Origin: Elysia chlorotica
Lineage: Eukaryota > Mollusca > Gastropoda > Plakobranchidae
Direction of reading: 5' to 3'
Assembly (NCBI GenBank): GCA_003991915.1
Contig: RQTK01000696.1
Coordinates: 81,727 to 145,726, forward strand
DNA: 64,000 bases
A program made the position numbers and the translations under genes. Within the stretch, counting starts at the first letter, position 1, and each line of letters begins with the position of its first letter. Shown piece by piece: positions 39,290-52,800 of the stretch. The notes beneath the pieces are model-generated. The model searched no databases and was not told the origin of the DNA. It saw only the letters and a program-made list of their open reading frames with translations.

Positions 39290-39420
39290 CATGACAAATT
39301 TACTCGATTTTCGGCTCCTCCCGAATGGGAATGCGCGCCAACCCGCCCCTCTCCCACAATGGCCTGTATGACGCGGGTCCTATTTTTATTATTTCCTGGT
39401 TTGTGTATTGAGATGATGCA
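39290..39420. repeat. Diverged third copy of the 36-kb repeat, first half
   Basis: Matches the interior of the 36,247/37,385 repeats ('ggctcctccc', 'gacgcgggtcctatttttat', 'gtgtattgagatgatg'). The match stops at about 39420 and resumes at about 40768, where the next part of the same repeat occurs. Confidence 0.65.
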
Positions 39421-39917
39421 ACGACTTTAGAAAAACCAAGACTGTTCAATAATCATATTACACCCTAAATACAACTTTCTCGGCCTATTTACAGCGCCCC
39501 TTACACCGACTCGGGTAACGCCCACTTTCCGCAGTAAACCTTGCTAGAAACACGGCGAGTCAAACACATTTATAAGTGTTTAACCACACTTATTCATGTT
39601 TTTCTTCAATAGTGAAAACATTTAAAGCCAGTAAATAACCAGTGACAAGGTCAAGATGGCAACTTTTATAAATTTGATTTTATTACCTTTCTTTAAGTCT
39701 AGACTTTAGATTCTAGATCTAATCACATTCTAGATTGTAGTAACTATGTAAAGCACGTAACAAAGAAATGATTATTTTAAATTTCCATTTCCTTGATTCA
39801 GGCGTAGATTAGGAGTCTATTATATTATTATCTGGTTTCCATTTCACTTCAGAGCATGATAATCATCATGGGTTGTGATCGTCAATCTCAGTCACTGCCA
39901 CTTTACTTTAATTAAAT

Positions 39918-40001
<84 letters not shown>
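39918..40001. repeat. (GA)n microsatellite
   Basis: About 84 bases of nearly pure GA dinucleotide repeat. Confidence 0.97.
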
Positions 40002-40004
<3 letters not shown>

Positions 40005-40350
40005 ACAGGATCCCCACTTTTTAATTTCTTTTCCTATTTTGTTTTGTTTTTGTTTTTTTGGTTGCTGTTTGTTAGTTACGGCTTATTACTAATAAATATA
40101 ATTTCATTAAAAATCAAATGTAAATGTAGACTTAGGTCCATGCTTGATTTGTTTTTCGATTGTGTGTGTGTATGTTAACCTCATTGTCACAGCCCAGTAA
40201 GCAAGACCTATATATCTACACAGGTCTTACTGTTACAAGCCTAAGATGATTCTCATCCACATTATTACTGTATATCTAGGAGATTTAGGTAAAAGTCCAG
40301 ATTTCATCTAAAAAGTTAGTTTCTGAACGGCTATAGGCATACTTTCTAGG

Positions 40351-40442
40351 GGTAGAATGCACAAACATGACGTAACTTACGTCTCGCCGTAAGCCTTCTT
40401 ATTCTTATATTGTTACGACGAGACTTGTTAGTGCATTCTACC
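40351..40442. mobile_element. 92-bp fold-back element with terminal inverted repeats
   Basis: The ends GGTAGAATGCAC and GTGCATTCTACC are perfect 12-base inverted repeats. The inner arms also pair imperfectly ('gtctcgccgtaa' against 'ttacgacgagac'), so the whole segment can form a long hairpin. Size and structure fit a tiny MITE-like element. No coding sequence is present. A dinucleotide TA target duplication is possible but not demonstrable. Confidence 0.6.
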
Positions 40443-40767
40443 TTAGATCTATATCTAGACTGAAAACGAAATGGGAATCTAAACGATCATAATTCAGGAT
40501 TGTGTTGTCTGGATTAAGGGCGATCAATTGGAACGCAATATTCGCTTTTGCTTCTTTTCTTCTCAACAATTTTTTCAAACTTCACTCCGTTTGTGGACAC
40601 CTTGAAGTTGGAAACGAAACTCTGATATAAACGCAACAGTAAACAATATAACCAGCTGGTACCACAGGTTGTATCTTCCGCGTAATTTCACAGGGGGCGC
40701 TGCTAGTTGATATGGGCACTTTTCTTTTAAAACCAGTGGTATATATCTTGTTAGTCTAGTATACTTT

Positions 40768-40990
40768 GGATCATGTTAACGTGTTTGAATTGGGGTGCCA
40801 ACTCGAAGGCACTTTTACGCATTGCTAGCTCTTTCGCTAGAGCGGTGAATGTTGGGTGAATTTATGTTACCCCTCACTTCACAAAAAAAAGGATAAAACA
40901 TGATCATACAAATGATAAATAATCCATCAGAACACGAAAATATATTTAACAATAACTCCGAACCACAAAAGACAAAATTTCCAAAACCAA
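40768..40990. repeat. Diverged third copy of the 36-kb repeat, second half
   Basis: Contains 'catgttaacgtgtttgaatt', 'ggggtgcc', 'cactt' and 'aaaggataaaaca' blocks in the same order as 37,065-37,195 and beyond. It appears to continue the copy interrupted at 39420. Confidence 0.6.
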
Positions 40991-41730
40991 CAAATGAGAA
41001 GACAGAATAAGTTACTTGATAATCAACCATAGTCAATTAATAACTAAAAAACGATAATTAATTTTATCTTTTCAGCGCAGAACAATCATGTACATTGATT
41101 GCACCAAGAATTAATTTTTTTTTTTTGCGTTGCACTAAGCTTAGTTGATTTGGCGAGTTCCCATTAGCTTAAATCCCCATTCTTATAAAAGAAGAGCTGA
41201 AACTTTATTGCCAGTTAGTGTTTTCACAATCATGAGAGTTTCTCAACATTACAATGTATTGCCGAAACAGTATTCAAAAAGGATATTCGTTTTTTTTTTG
41301 TGTGTTTGTGTGTGATTTTATGAAACAGTATGATACCAGTCAGATATATTTCATAGCCCCTATCTTTTTTTCTTTTTCGGTTTGTTTAAAAGAAAAGAGC
41401 ATTAGGCCTAAAATTTGCAGAGTTGACACGCAGAAGCAAAAATATTATTATCTTTTTTAATTCTCACATTTTATGTTGCAACCTGGCAATTAATTCTTTG
41501 AGTAAAATTTCAACTGGCAATGGCATGCTCGGTTGCTCGTCCCGTACTACCCAAAGCCTGTACTGCTTGTTCGCCGATTTTCTTGCTTTAGGGGCCTTAC
41601 ATTACTTTTCTCACTACCTTAAGTTTATGTAATAGATGATAAATTTCGACCTCTTTGGGAGAAATATTAAAAGAATCTCGGTGTAAGGTAAGATCTAAGT
41701 AAATTAAGATCTAGCACTTCTTTAGAAACG

Positions 41731-41867
<137 letters not shown>

Positions 41868-42636
41868 ACATACTTACGAGGAATGGTCAACCCTACCTAC
41901 TCGGCTACTGAGCAACTCACTCACCTGTGAAACTTGACAATTGCTGCCCACCTAGGATTCTGTCTAGACCAGGCAGCTGTTCATACATTTTATTTCCATG
42001 TAAAAGATCTACTCAGTTGCCTGCCTTTAAACTAACAGATGTCGAATATTTTAAAGCTCAATTAATGAGTTATCTTAGCTTTTAAAGAAAGACTTTCAAG
42101 CAACACAAACAATGCAATTGTTTGTTGACAGGCATAAAAACATTAAAACATCAATGTTACAGCATATAATTCATATATTATGATTAATATGCCATACTAT
42201 CATGAAATACTAACCTACCTCTGACTACTTAGTCATAACATACTGAACTATTCGAGAACATTAACTTGTAATGAACCAAATACACTCAAGAGGTTGGTGC
42301 AGCAACCTTGTTGTTTTTATGATTGCCTTTCACAAAGTTAAAAAAAAAGTTTTGAAAATCAATCTTAACAACACTACTGATCCTGTGACAAATCAATAAA
42401 GTTCTGGTGTTTAAAAACATTAATCCCCTGTTCAAAGCTTACTAGTAGAAAAACTATATAAATATAACACCTTCTATTTTTACTTTAAACCTTGAAAGGT
42501 CAGTACCTGTATGGAAGACTAACCCCAAATTTACACAATGAATAAAAAACACTAACACATTTTTTTGAAGTTAATAACCAACCATATTTATTGTAAAATT
42601 AATAAAGATGTCTGATCCTTTAAAATGCGGCACAAT

Positions 42637-42936
42637 TTAACCCTTTGAACCCTATTGCCTTAACCTCATTGACCTATATTCCTGGCCCCTTACTGCTCTT
42701 ACTCAAATATCATTAAAAACATGCCTGATGGACGCGGGCATCTTTAACTGACGCTATTTATTATTTTTATTGGTAGTTATTTATAGTGCGTTAGATCATA
42801 CCCCTCCAATCCAAATCCTGATATAGCGGTACTACGGTGTAGAGTCAAATAAGGCAGATACCGCTGAAGCGGGATTAAGGATAGTTGACAAATGATTACA
42901 TCCCACGGTAGCGGGATCACGGTTTCAATGGGTTAA
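42637..42936. mobile_element. piggyBac-type MITE flanked by TTAA
   Basis: The body 42641-42932 (292 bases) is bounded on both sides by TTAA, the target duplication of piggyBac transposons. The left end reads CCCTTTGAACCC and the reverse complement of the right end reads CCCATTGAAACC, matching at 10 of 12 positions. Subterminal 'cggtagcggga'-like and 'accgctgaagcggga' motifs recur inside. No open frame is present, so it would be non-autonomous. Confidence 0.65.
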
Positions 42937-43886
42937 CAAAATAATGTTTATCTGTCAAGCAAATGGGTGTTAAAGGTGTAGATGGCGAGAAGACCCACGG
43001 TGATAACTTATTCAGGTCACTGGATCAACCCAGGGGTACAATAATTATAGGCAGGGACAAATTTCACTCACTAGGCACAGCTGTAGGGATAAGCGAGGTA
43101 GGCACGTAGCAGTGCTATTTGTATCTGTGGGAACATAGAGCTTGGGTTAAAGGAAGGTCAAGCCCCAATCCAATGAAAAGCATCCTAATATTTTAACTGT
43201 GGTGTTTGAATCAATGGCTTGTAGTAGGGTTGTGAAAATACTCCAACCAACTACATGAACATCATTGTTTTCAATGGCATAAAGTGAGATCAAACAGAGT
43301 TTGAGCCTGCTGTGATAAACTGGATGATTTTGTTATTAATATGAGCTATCAATAATCAAGTTTATTTGACTTAAAAAAAGGTGTGATTAGAAATTCAATT
43401 ACACAACTTATGAAATAGGTTGAGTAATAATAGTGCTTTTAAAACTCGCCCATGCAGCAGGGTGGAGCTGAAGCCCCAAGCCCCAGGCCAGGCGACGCCA
43501 CTGCTTATAAATAAGTTACAGATCTCTCAATCTTTTATTTGTTAAAGATGAAGGTAGAAACAGTCAAGGCAATGTTTTAAGGTGAGAGACAGTACAGGTT
43601 GGAGAAAATAAAAATTATAAACACACATACATTGCCTATAACTTTTAAAAGGCAGTGCACCTCTAGAGGTTTTGTCATACACACCAAATGACTTTTGATA
43701 AGTATTTTAAAATAAAAATGTCTATAAATCAACTGGAAAGCACAATTTGTTTTTTAATAATTGATGTGACAAGTTTAATCCTTTCACCCATGTACTGGTC
43801 ACGTCATTGTGACATAAAGTCGCAGGATGGTTTAGTTCAATAATTGCTAATTCTTAAGAACTTTCCACAGCTCATCTCACATCATC

Positions 43887-46800
43887 ATGGAAAGTTTGCC
43901 AAGAGAAGACAAGATAGCGACAGGCAGGCAAAAGCCTTCTGTGGTTACAAAAGGGAGGCCTAGCTGTAGTCGGCAAGGATTAACAAGAATCTTCCAGCAA
44001 TCAATCAAGGGTCTATCTGCCACACCTGACAGCAGCAAAAACTTGAACTCAGTCTTTACTGCTTCAGCCAAAGAAATGCAATCTGCTACTGCTTCAAGGA
44101 GCTTAATGTGGGATGATCATGCCCAACCATGCCCAACATCTGTCGGCCTTAAAGAGCACAGTCGTGAGGAAGCTGACAAAAATGTGTTCTGCTCTGATAG
44201 CAGAGTGCTGAGCAAAGATCCTAGTTTTGTGCCAAGTGAGTCATGTTTAATTGCAAAGATGAGGACAGTAAAATCTCTTTCTTCTAAAGTCCCTCATATT
44301 GGACGAGGTCGAGGTCGAGGAAGGTTGTTGGAGAGAAATAATGAGGTAAAAAACCCTGGTGAACCTTTGAGCAATAGGCCACAAAACTCTGAACCGATGG
44401 GTGAAAGTGAAAGGTTAGCTGTCAGTAGTGAAAGAGAATCAGATCAAGCAAGTGTGATGGAGGCAGTGCCGATAACTGAAAGGATTTTGCAACAAGACAA
44501 AAGTAACATTTCCTTAATGGGGTCTGAGCTTCCAGACCTAGTCAAGTGTCAAAGTTCGAAAAAAAAATTGAGTGAGCATGATGCAAGGGTCTCCTTCCAT
44601 GTACCACAGCAAACAGAAAGTGTGTCTAACAGCAGACGTGACAAACGGGAAAGAAGGTTGGACTTGGCTGCTGCCCACATGCGTGCTACGACTAAACATC
44701 AAGACTATTCAAGTACCGACAGTGAAGAGGTGACAAAGAAAAAAACATCAAAACACTTTGGACATGATTTGAAACCCTCTGCACAGAGAGCAAATAAAAA
44801 GTGCAAGCTGCAAAGTGTTTCTCAGTTCAAAGTGGTAGCAGAAGACAAAGAGAACCCACATAGGAAGCAACTGAAACAAAAGACTGGCCAAACAAATGCA
44901 ACTCTTTCAAGAAATCAAGCTTCTTCGCAAAAACCTACATCAAACCATAAATTAAAATCAAATAAAACCTTCTCTTTGGGAATCTCGAAAAAAGAAATTG
45001 CCTCTGAGGAATTGGATTTAAATAATTCAACCAATGTTCAAGAGAATATACCAGAATTTGAGATGAAAGACAGTACAGCTAGCAAGTTGTCCAGGCTGCA
45101 GTGTGAAGAGAATGAGATAGATGATGGAAAACCGAAAAATCTGGATGGTGAGCCTCCAACTCTTTCATTTTCTCATGAGCTGAATAAAGAGATCCTCGAG
45201 GGAAGCAAATCTAGGAATGAAAATGTAAAGAGCAATGCGCCTAATCAATTTGTCAACAAAATGGTGAGTAATTTATATAACAATGTAAGCAAAGAGATGG
45301 CTTCAGACAGTCAAAGTAGTTTTGCAAAGCACCAAAAACCTGTGGCATCTAGTAGCATGGAAAACAAAGCAAATGAGAACAAACTTGCTGATGGAAACCA
45401 ACATTATGAAATGACTCCCAGTAAATTTGATCAACAAACCGACCCTCCAGGAAAAATGACCGTGAGAAAGGAGACACATGGCTTTGGAGACAAGAGTTGT
45501 TGTAATTCAATTTTGTCCAAAAAAGTGGAACAGATTAAACATCTTGAAGTGAGCCAAGCTAGTACTAATGTTAATGAGAAAAAGCCAGACAGCCTTTCGG
45601 AAATAAATGAAGAGGGAAGTTTTCTCAGGAGCATGCATGAGGGAGAATTTTTCAAAAATGATAATCATTATGTGGAAAACGACTTTTATGTAGAATCTGA
45701 AAAAATGAAGCGGCCCAAAGTAAACCAAACCAGTAATTTTCTTGCTGATAGGGGAAAATCTGCAGGATGCCCTCAATTCTCCGAAGTTGATATGGTCAAT
45801 GCTAGAGGAACACAAAGAATATGTGATTCAACCTTAAAAATAGCTGATCCGAAGGGAGTATCAAGTGAAAACAGTTTCTCAAAAAACTGTGGTAGATATG
45901 ATCATGCAAAGCACGAGTCAGAAAAACATTTAAGGATAAAGAGGAAAGAGGATGGAAACTCTTGGAAGGGCTTACAAACACAGAGTGTGAGAACTCAATG
46001 GGGGGATCAATTCAGTAAAGACTACATTTGCTCTGACGTTGTGGATGAGATGAATGACAATTTTTTGAATCAAGAAAAATTTGAGGACGTGGTAGATAGA
46101 AGAAAGGATTCAGAAAATGTTGATGGAGGAGCTTATCATAGGGATGAGGGGGCAGTGGATGTCTTGCCTGGCATCAAAAAGAGAATGAGACACCAGCTCA
46201 AAGACTTCAATCACAATAATGCAACTAGGGTTAGGATCTCTCCGCAACAATTCAGCAATAGAAAATTGAGCAATTTTCAGACTAGTAACGAAAGTTTTTG
46301 TGCCCTAAAGCTTGGAAACATGTCCATTTCAGACAACACACTTAATATTGATGGTGAAAATGAGATGTCTCGTTCAGAGAAAGGTACGGAACATGCAGAA
46401 AATAATCACCTTACTGAAGAAGAAAACAAACATTTGTCAAACATAGTCGAGGCAACAAACTCGCTGAGATCTCTAGAGTCTGATCACTCCTCTGATCTGC
46501 CTGCCTCTCCAAACAGGGCTACAGGGTCAGGAAGCGAGCCAGAGATGGGCAACGGCTCTCAAAGTGAATCAGAACCTTTTACTTCAGTGGCTTCACAAAA
46601 CTACCATCAGAGTCTTTCTAATTCCGTCAGGTTTAGTTCAGGGAATCCTAGACTTTTTCAGCACCCACCAAACTGTTCAAGCACACATGGCTTCAGCCGC
46701 CCTGGTGATGAAAGATTCTATCAATATGCAAAGCAGGCATTTCCTCCTTACTCAGAGTTCCGAGAAGCAGTTCAGGGATTGAGCATGCCAGTCTATCAGT

Positions 46801-49800
46801 TTTCAGAGAAAAATGTTCACATCTCAAACTTTCTGCGAGAATGTTCAGAGAAGATTGCATATAAAACATCTTCATGCCCAGACTATTTGCATTGCTTGGC
46901 CACAATCAGAGTTGAACTTTTATATTCTGGGAAACCTAAAACTGAAGTGCATTCTCAATTTGAATTGCCTAGCTATGGCAACCCACAAGGCCCTGACCAT
47001 TTCCCTTACAGCCTCAGGGATTTCTCTCACCCACTCGTCCCTATTAATTTCCCTCACCCACACACTATATGGACGAGGCCTGAGCACTTAAGAGAGTTCC
47101 AATCTGCTCACATGGATGCATCCAGGGCTGAAGCCAGGCTCTACCCCCAGGGCCACAGTCAGCCTGTCAACTGTTACCAGAGATGTTACCATTGTACAGC
47201 GACTTGCAACCCTTCGGTTCCTGGCCTCAACCCGGGGATGTATTCATGTAAGTGAGATTTTTTTTTTTTTTTCAGGCAGCATTTAGTCATTTGTGAGGGG
47301 GTATGGGAACATTGGGTACATCTTGGACCTGACAAATCCTAGATATATTTCTTAGGCAAAAATTGTTTACGCTCACACTGACTTGGCTAAAAAAAAATAA
47401 GGTGTACATTTTTTAAGATAGTTAAAGAAATTTCAAAGTTGTATACAGTGCATTTCAGATTGAACCTCATCCTAACAGGTATTTTCATTATGAACTTGTT
47501 ATGAAGTCAGATTTTGAATGCCTTGCTTTCAGTGCCCTCCCCCCTTTCCTCTTTCCTTCTCTCTTCCCCTCCCCTCTCTTTCTCTCTCTATTCCTCTCTC
47601 CCCCTCTCTTGTTCTCTATCTGTCTCTCTCTATCTACTTCTTAACTAATTTTGCTTCTCTGCCTTGACTAACTCTTTGCATATTACTCCTTGACTTTTCC
47701 CAGCTTGTGCTTGCAGTAGCGAACATTGTATAGAGATGAGGAGACACAAAGAAAGTCAACCCCTTAACAAACCGCATTGGAATCGGAACGAGGCATTGCC
47801 TGGATTTATTGAAGCTTCCAGAAGTTGTGACCAAAGTGATGTGCACAATATGAAATCTAGTCTTAACGGGTGAGATCAGTTCTTAATTGGAAAACTCAAC
47901 TTTCTCCTAATTCAATGCTTTTTTTGTACCTTTAATTTCTATTGAGAACAAAGAGGGAGGAAAAAATAAAGAATAGGCATTTCATATTTTGGTGTTTTGT
48001 TTAAAAAATTAAAAAAAATTTCTTTTCCATCTATGCTGTGCTTAAATCATAAAGAGCAGTTTCTATAACAATACTGGTTGATGCAGGAAAAAATGTTTAT
48101 AACTTTAATGGATTTTTAATTGGACTAGTTCCCATTGTACTCGAGTAGAAGAGGTCTTAATTAATAATGGAAATCATGTTGTATCTGATTGTTTTATTGA
48201 AATTTGAAGGTAAAGTAAATAAAGGATGACCTCAAGCAATATAACCCACCACTAAAGGTCTAGTCAAAAAGTTAAAGTTAAATTTTTTTGTTTTGGTCTA
48301 CACTACGGCCAAAATGCACTGATTCTCTTCACTTAAGTTTTGAGCAGAAACCTTACGTAGTTACAGGCCAGCAATGATCACTGTCTCACAACGGGCAACT
48401 GGGAGTTAAATGACTTAACATAGGTTGTTAGTGTCGGCCAAATGTCTCTGCGTTTTTTGCGGGATAACTTTTCAAAACTCAACGTTTTATTTTATTGCGC
48501 AGTTTAAATCATGCATATTAATTCATTGTTTTATTCTTATATAAGTTATTTCTCCAAATATAAACATTTCTGAGGAACTGAATTTTATATGGATAGGTAC
48601 ATCCAGTCTTATAATGCTATATAACGACTCTAACTGGTTGATGAAAATCTGAATTTATTACCTTGAGTGTTATTTTTATTTAAAGTTTTTGAGTACTTAG
48701 TAACCTTAGAGAACTCTAATTTTTGCTTTAACAGAATTATATATTCTTCTAGTTTACAAAGATATACATTTTTTTTGTGCTGGGCCTTTAAGCTAATTAG
48801 TAGTTTTCTATTTTTTTTTGTAAGCGTGGTATGAGGTTTCTAAATTTGGTTGTGATTGTACTTTTAAGATAAAACAATCAGGACAAACAATACATCGACA
48901 TAGATTTTTCAATTGTATTTCACAATATGTGAACTATCCATTGTCCAAATATTGGAGAGAGGAGGAAAAAGAAGAAGAAGAAGAAGAAGGAGGGGGGGGG
49001 GGGGGGGGGGAGGAGGAGGATGACGAGGACGACGACACAAAGAACAAGGACAAGAACAAGAAATCAGAGCAATGAAAGAAGACTAAAAACAATAGAACAA
49101 GAAGAGGATTAGAAACAGATGTACGAAATAAAAAAATGTATAAGAAATAAAAGTAGAAGAATGAGAAGAAAGAGAACAACAGCAGCAATACCAGCAATAA
49201 CAACAACAGCAAGACTAGCAATAATAACAACAACAACAGCAAGACCAGCATTAAGAACAGCAAGACCAGCAATAACAATAACAACATAAATACAGAATAC
49301 AGAAATCTTTATTCATCTCTCAAGGGGAAATGAAAGTACACTCTCTTCATACAACAAACGAAATTATATAGTTTGCAACGATATAAAATAAAAAGGTAGA
49401 ATTTTGACATAAAGCTTAATAATAATATACATAATAATAAATAATAAATTACATTTATTTAGCGCTTTCCATTCTCAGCGCTTTACAGTGGTTACACTAA
49501 ATATGCATACATCATATCAATCAGCATGCAATTAAAAATTAAATATTAAAAGTTAAATCTTAACCAAACAATATAAATAAGAAGAAATGTAGATGTAAAT
49601 AGTATGCAGCATATACTCATTATCATAAAGAATATAATAAAAATGATATAAAAATGCAACACTGTAAAGCTGTGTTATAGTATGCAACCATAAGTGAACA
49701 AAAATTAATGAATTAAAATTAAAACCTTATCTCATGGAAAAAAACAAAACAAAACAAAAAAAAGACCAAAAAAAAACTAATGTAAATAGAATTGAATTAT

Positions 49801-52800
49801 ACAATCTACGTAAAAGGCCGACAGGCAAAAACAAGTAAAGTAGCAACTTAAGAACTGAAAACATGTTTAAAAAGATGACTCTTCAGATCTTTTTTAAAGG
49901 TCTCGAGGCTTGCACTCTCCCTAATCTCTACAAGACCACCGAATGTTCTTGTTAGATCTTTCCTAAGTGCTTCATCGCAGCATTCAAGGAGTTGAAAGAC
50001 AGCGTCCGAGTCCTCCAGACGTGTGGCTTGTTTGTAGTCAGACCACCTTTGTTCAAAGTAGGCCCACGTTTCGCTCATCCCAGCTGCAGAGACAGTAGGG
50101 CGCCTGACCTTCTCTACCCTGGCTGCTGTTGTTTTAGCAGGGGCAGAAGTTTGGTGAGCTGTGGCGCTGTGAATGTCTATGAGGCGGATCAATGCTTCGG
50201 TGGGCGTTGTTGCAGGCCATTGAGTCTCGCAATTGGGAGCGGGACATTATGGTACTCATGATGTTCGATGAAGCAAGACTTGTGGACTTTAAACTGATTT
50301 TAGATTGTCATAAACGAGTGGGACAACACTCTTTGTTAAATTTCGAATAAGACTTTATTTGATTAAACGAGTCTTAGTGAAAACAACAATGACAATTTAA
50401 GATAACAGTTGGTTACCTGTAACAAAGAAATAAAAGACCATGTTCATAAATCATAAAGATATTCCTCTACGAATGGTAAAATAACCTCCTCGGAATAAGA
50501 AGTACCAACTTTTACATACTGTGTATGTAAAATATCTGACCAGAGACGGTGCTCTCACGCCCTTGGTGAACTGTCAGATAAGTGTGCAAGCTTTACGGGC
50601 TTAGAGCTCGCTGCTCACAAACTAAAGTAAACATGATTCTTCGGCGTGTTTACCCAGTGATGCATTTTCTACAACGTGCAAAAAACTTTGTGTGTTAAAT
50701 TTTTGTTTTCTGATTGAAGCTGCAGTCAAGTGGAATCTCAGATTTTAGAAGTGTTGACAAATTTCTTATATTCAAGCTTTAATCAGTGAAGATGCCATTA
50801 AATGATTTTTTATTAGGACTGATATTGATAATTTAAAAAATTTGTGGCAAAAAAAACCAATGTCTACATTCTCTTGAATAATCTATCTTCTTATGCATAC
50901 CAGGTATGGCCATGATAAAGCCAAGAAGAACGTTATAAATGGTATCGATAGAAATTCAAATTCCCCAAAAGATGAGACTGGAAAGAGGACTGGAAGGACT
51001 TCTCTGGAGCGGTTAAACAACAGTTTGGAAAGCAGCGATAACTTAGGATCAGAGGCTGATAGGCATGATCTTCCACCTCCTCTGATTCGGTCACTGTCAA
51101 ATCCAGACATAAATGTGGTACACAATAACTCCACTCAGAGGAGCAAGAAGAGGCATTCTAAATCTGGCCATGAAGCAGCACGCCAATTACACTTGCAGGA
51201 CGAAGACCTACTGGATAAGCCTCTCAATTCGCCAAAGATGCTCAAAACCATGTCAAGTTCAACAGATGTTTTGACAACCCTTTTTGATAGAGATTCGAAG
51301 GGTAAAAGTAATGGCATTGGCGTATCTGACGTATCACAAATTCCTCTGCCCAGCAACCCCTCTAAAGCTCCCCTTGGCAAGTTAGAATGGCTGGGTTCAA
51401 ATTGCTCTAATTGGAGAGAGCAGTGCCGGCCTCTGGGAACGGCTGATCCCAGTCTGGATGCTGGCTTGACACCCGATCCGCCAAGAGCCAATATCTTTCA
51501 ACCAAGGAGACAGTCAGGCTCTGCTCTGGAAATTAGAAGGGATGCAGCGAACAACTCCAAACTTTCGCCGGCCACAATGACAGGTCAGTTAGAAACACGA
51601 TAAAGCTACTCAGGTGTGAATACATTTTTGGTTAATTAACGAAATATCAGTCATTTTGGGGGTAAAGTTTGCTCAGGTAGTTCAGAATCTGTTTAGTGAA
51701 CACAATCTTTTATCTCACTCTTTCTCAGGAGGCCTGAAAGGTCGAAGGTCCAATCCTACTAGTCCACAGGAAAGTGAAGTTACCCAGGCAAGAAGAGAGA
51801 AACTGCTGCAAGAATTTAAGCATAAAGGGCGGACATACCAGTTGCCTTTTATCGACACCCATTGCCACATTGACTTCCTCTACAGTCGGTTGGGTACAAA
51901 TTTTTCTACACCGTTTCACACATTCAGGCTGAAGCACCCAGAGTTTTTCCCAGACACTTATGAAGGCTGCGTTGCTGTCTTCTGTAACCCAAAGACTTTT
52001 GCGTATCCCAGTAAGTCAATAAGGTCTAGCTTTACATAATAATTTAAGGCTTCTATATCTCTATTTAGAGATCTTGAGAGTTTATTTCATTTCTTTATTT
52101 GAAGTCAGTCTAATTTTGTATGATGACGATGATAGCTACCTTAAAGCAGGCTCACTGTGGACCAAAAACATCAATTGTGTAAGGGGCAATAGAAAAGAAA
52201 CACACATTTTTTAAAAATCAATATATCTCTGTTCATCAGTTTAATTAAACAGAAAAGTTTGCAAAGTCAGATTGGTTACTATTACAACATTATCTTCTCA
52301 ATAACATGAATGACATTGAAAATGAAAAACAAAATGAATGCCTAAGAGATACCTGTACATCAAATACTTTTAAGTTCTATCAATTTTTACATGGTGCAAT
52401 GTGCAGTGCACACCTTTTATTGTCATCTCTTATCATTTCACTTTTATCGACATGCTTGAACAAATTCCTATTTTTTTTCTCTTTGTTGTCACTAAATAAA
52501 CTAAGGTCTCTATTATATCAACAACCTTTTCCCCCTTTTCCTCTTATATCAACATAAATGTCATCCAAGTAACCAGGTTAAACAGATCAAATGACCAAGC
52601 AAACTATCTTAATTATGTCTTTCTTTGTCTCTCTCCCAATGGCTCACTATGACTCATGAATGTTGTTTTTCACAAATTCAAGTGTGTTTGCTTTATAGTG
52701 GCAAAAATCAGAAATCTTGTATGACTATTTATATCTTAGTTTGGAAATATCATCATAAACATAGAAGGGGTGATCAAAGGTGTAGGAATAGCAATTCATA

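Noticed and set aside
43130..43190. Another LINE 3'-end fragment ('ggaacatagagcttgg')
   Set aside because: Similarity to the other fragments is too short to be sure.
49848..50192. Independent cellular gene on the reverse strand
   Set aside because: Its two parts match retroelement segments, so it is a repeat relic.
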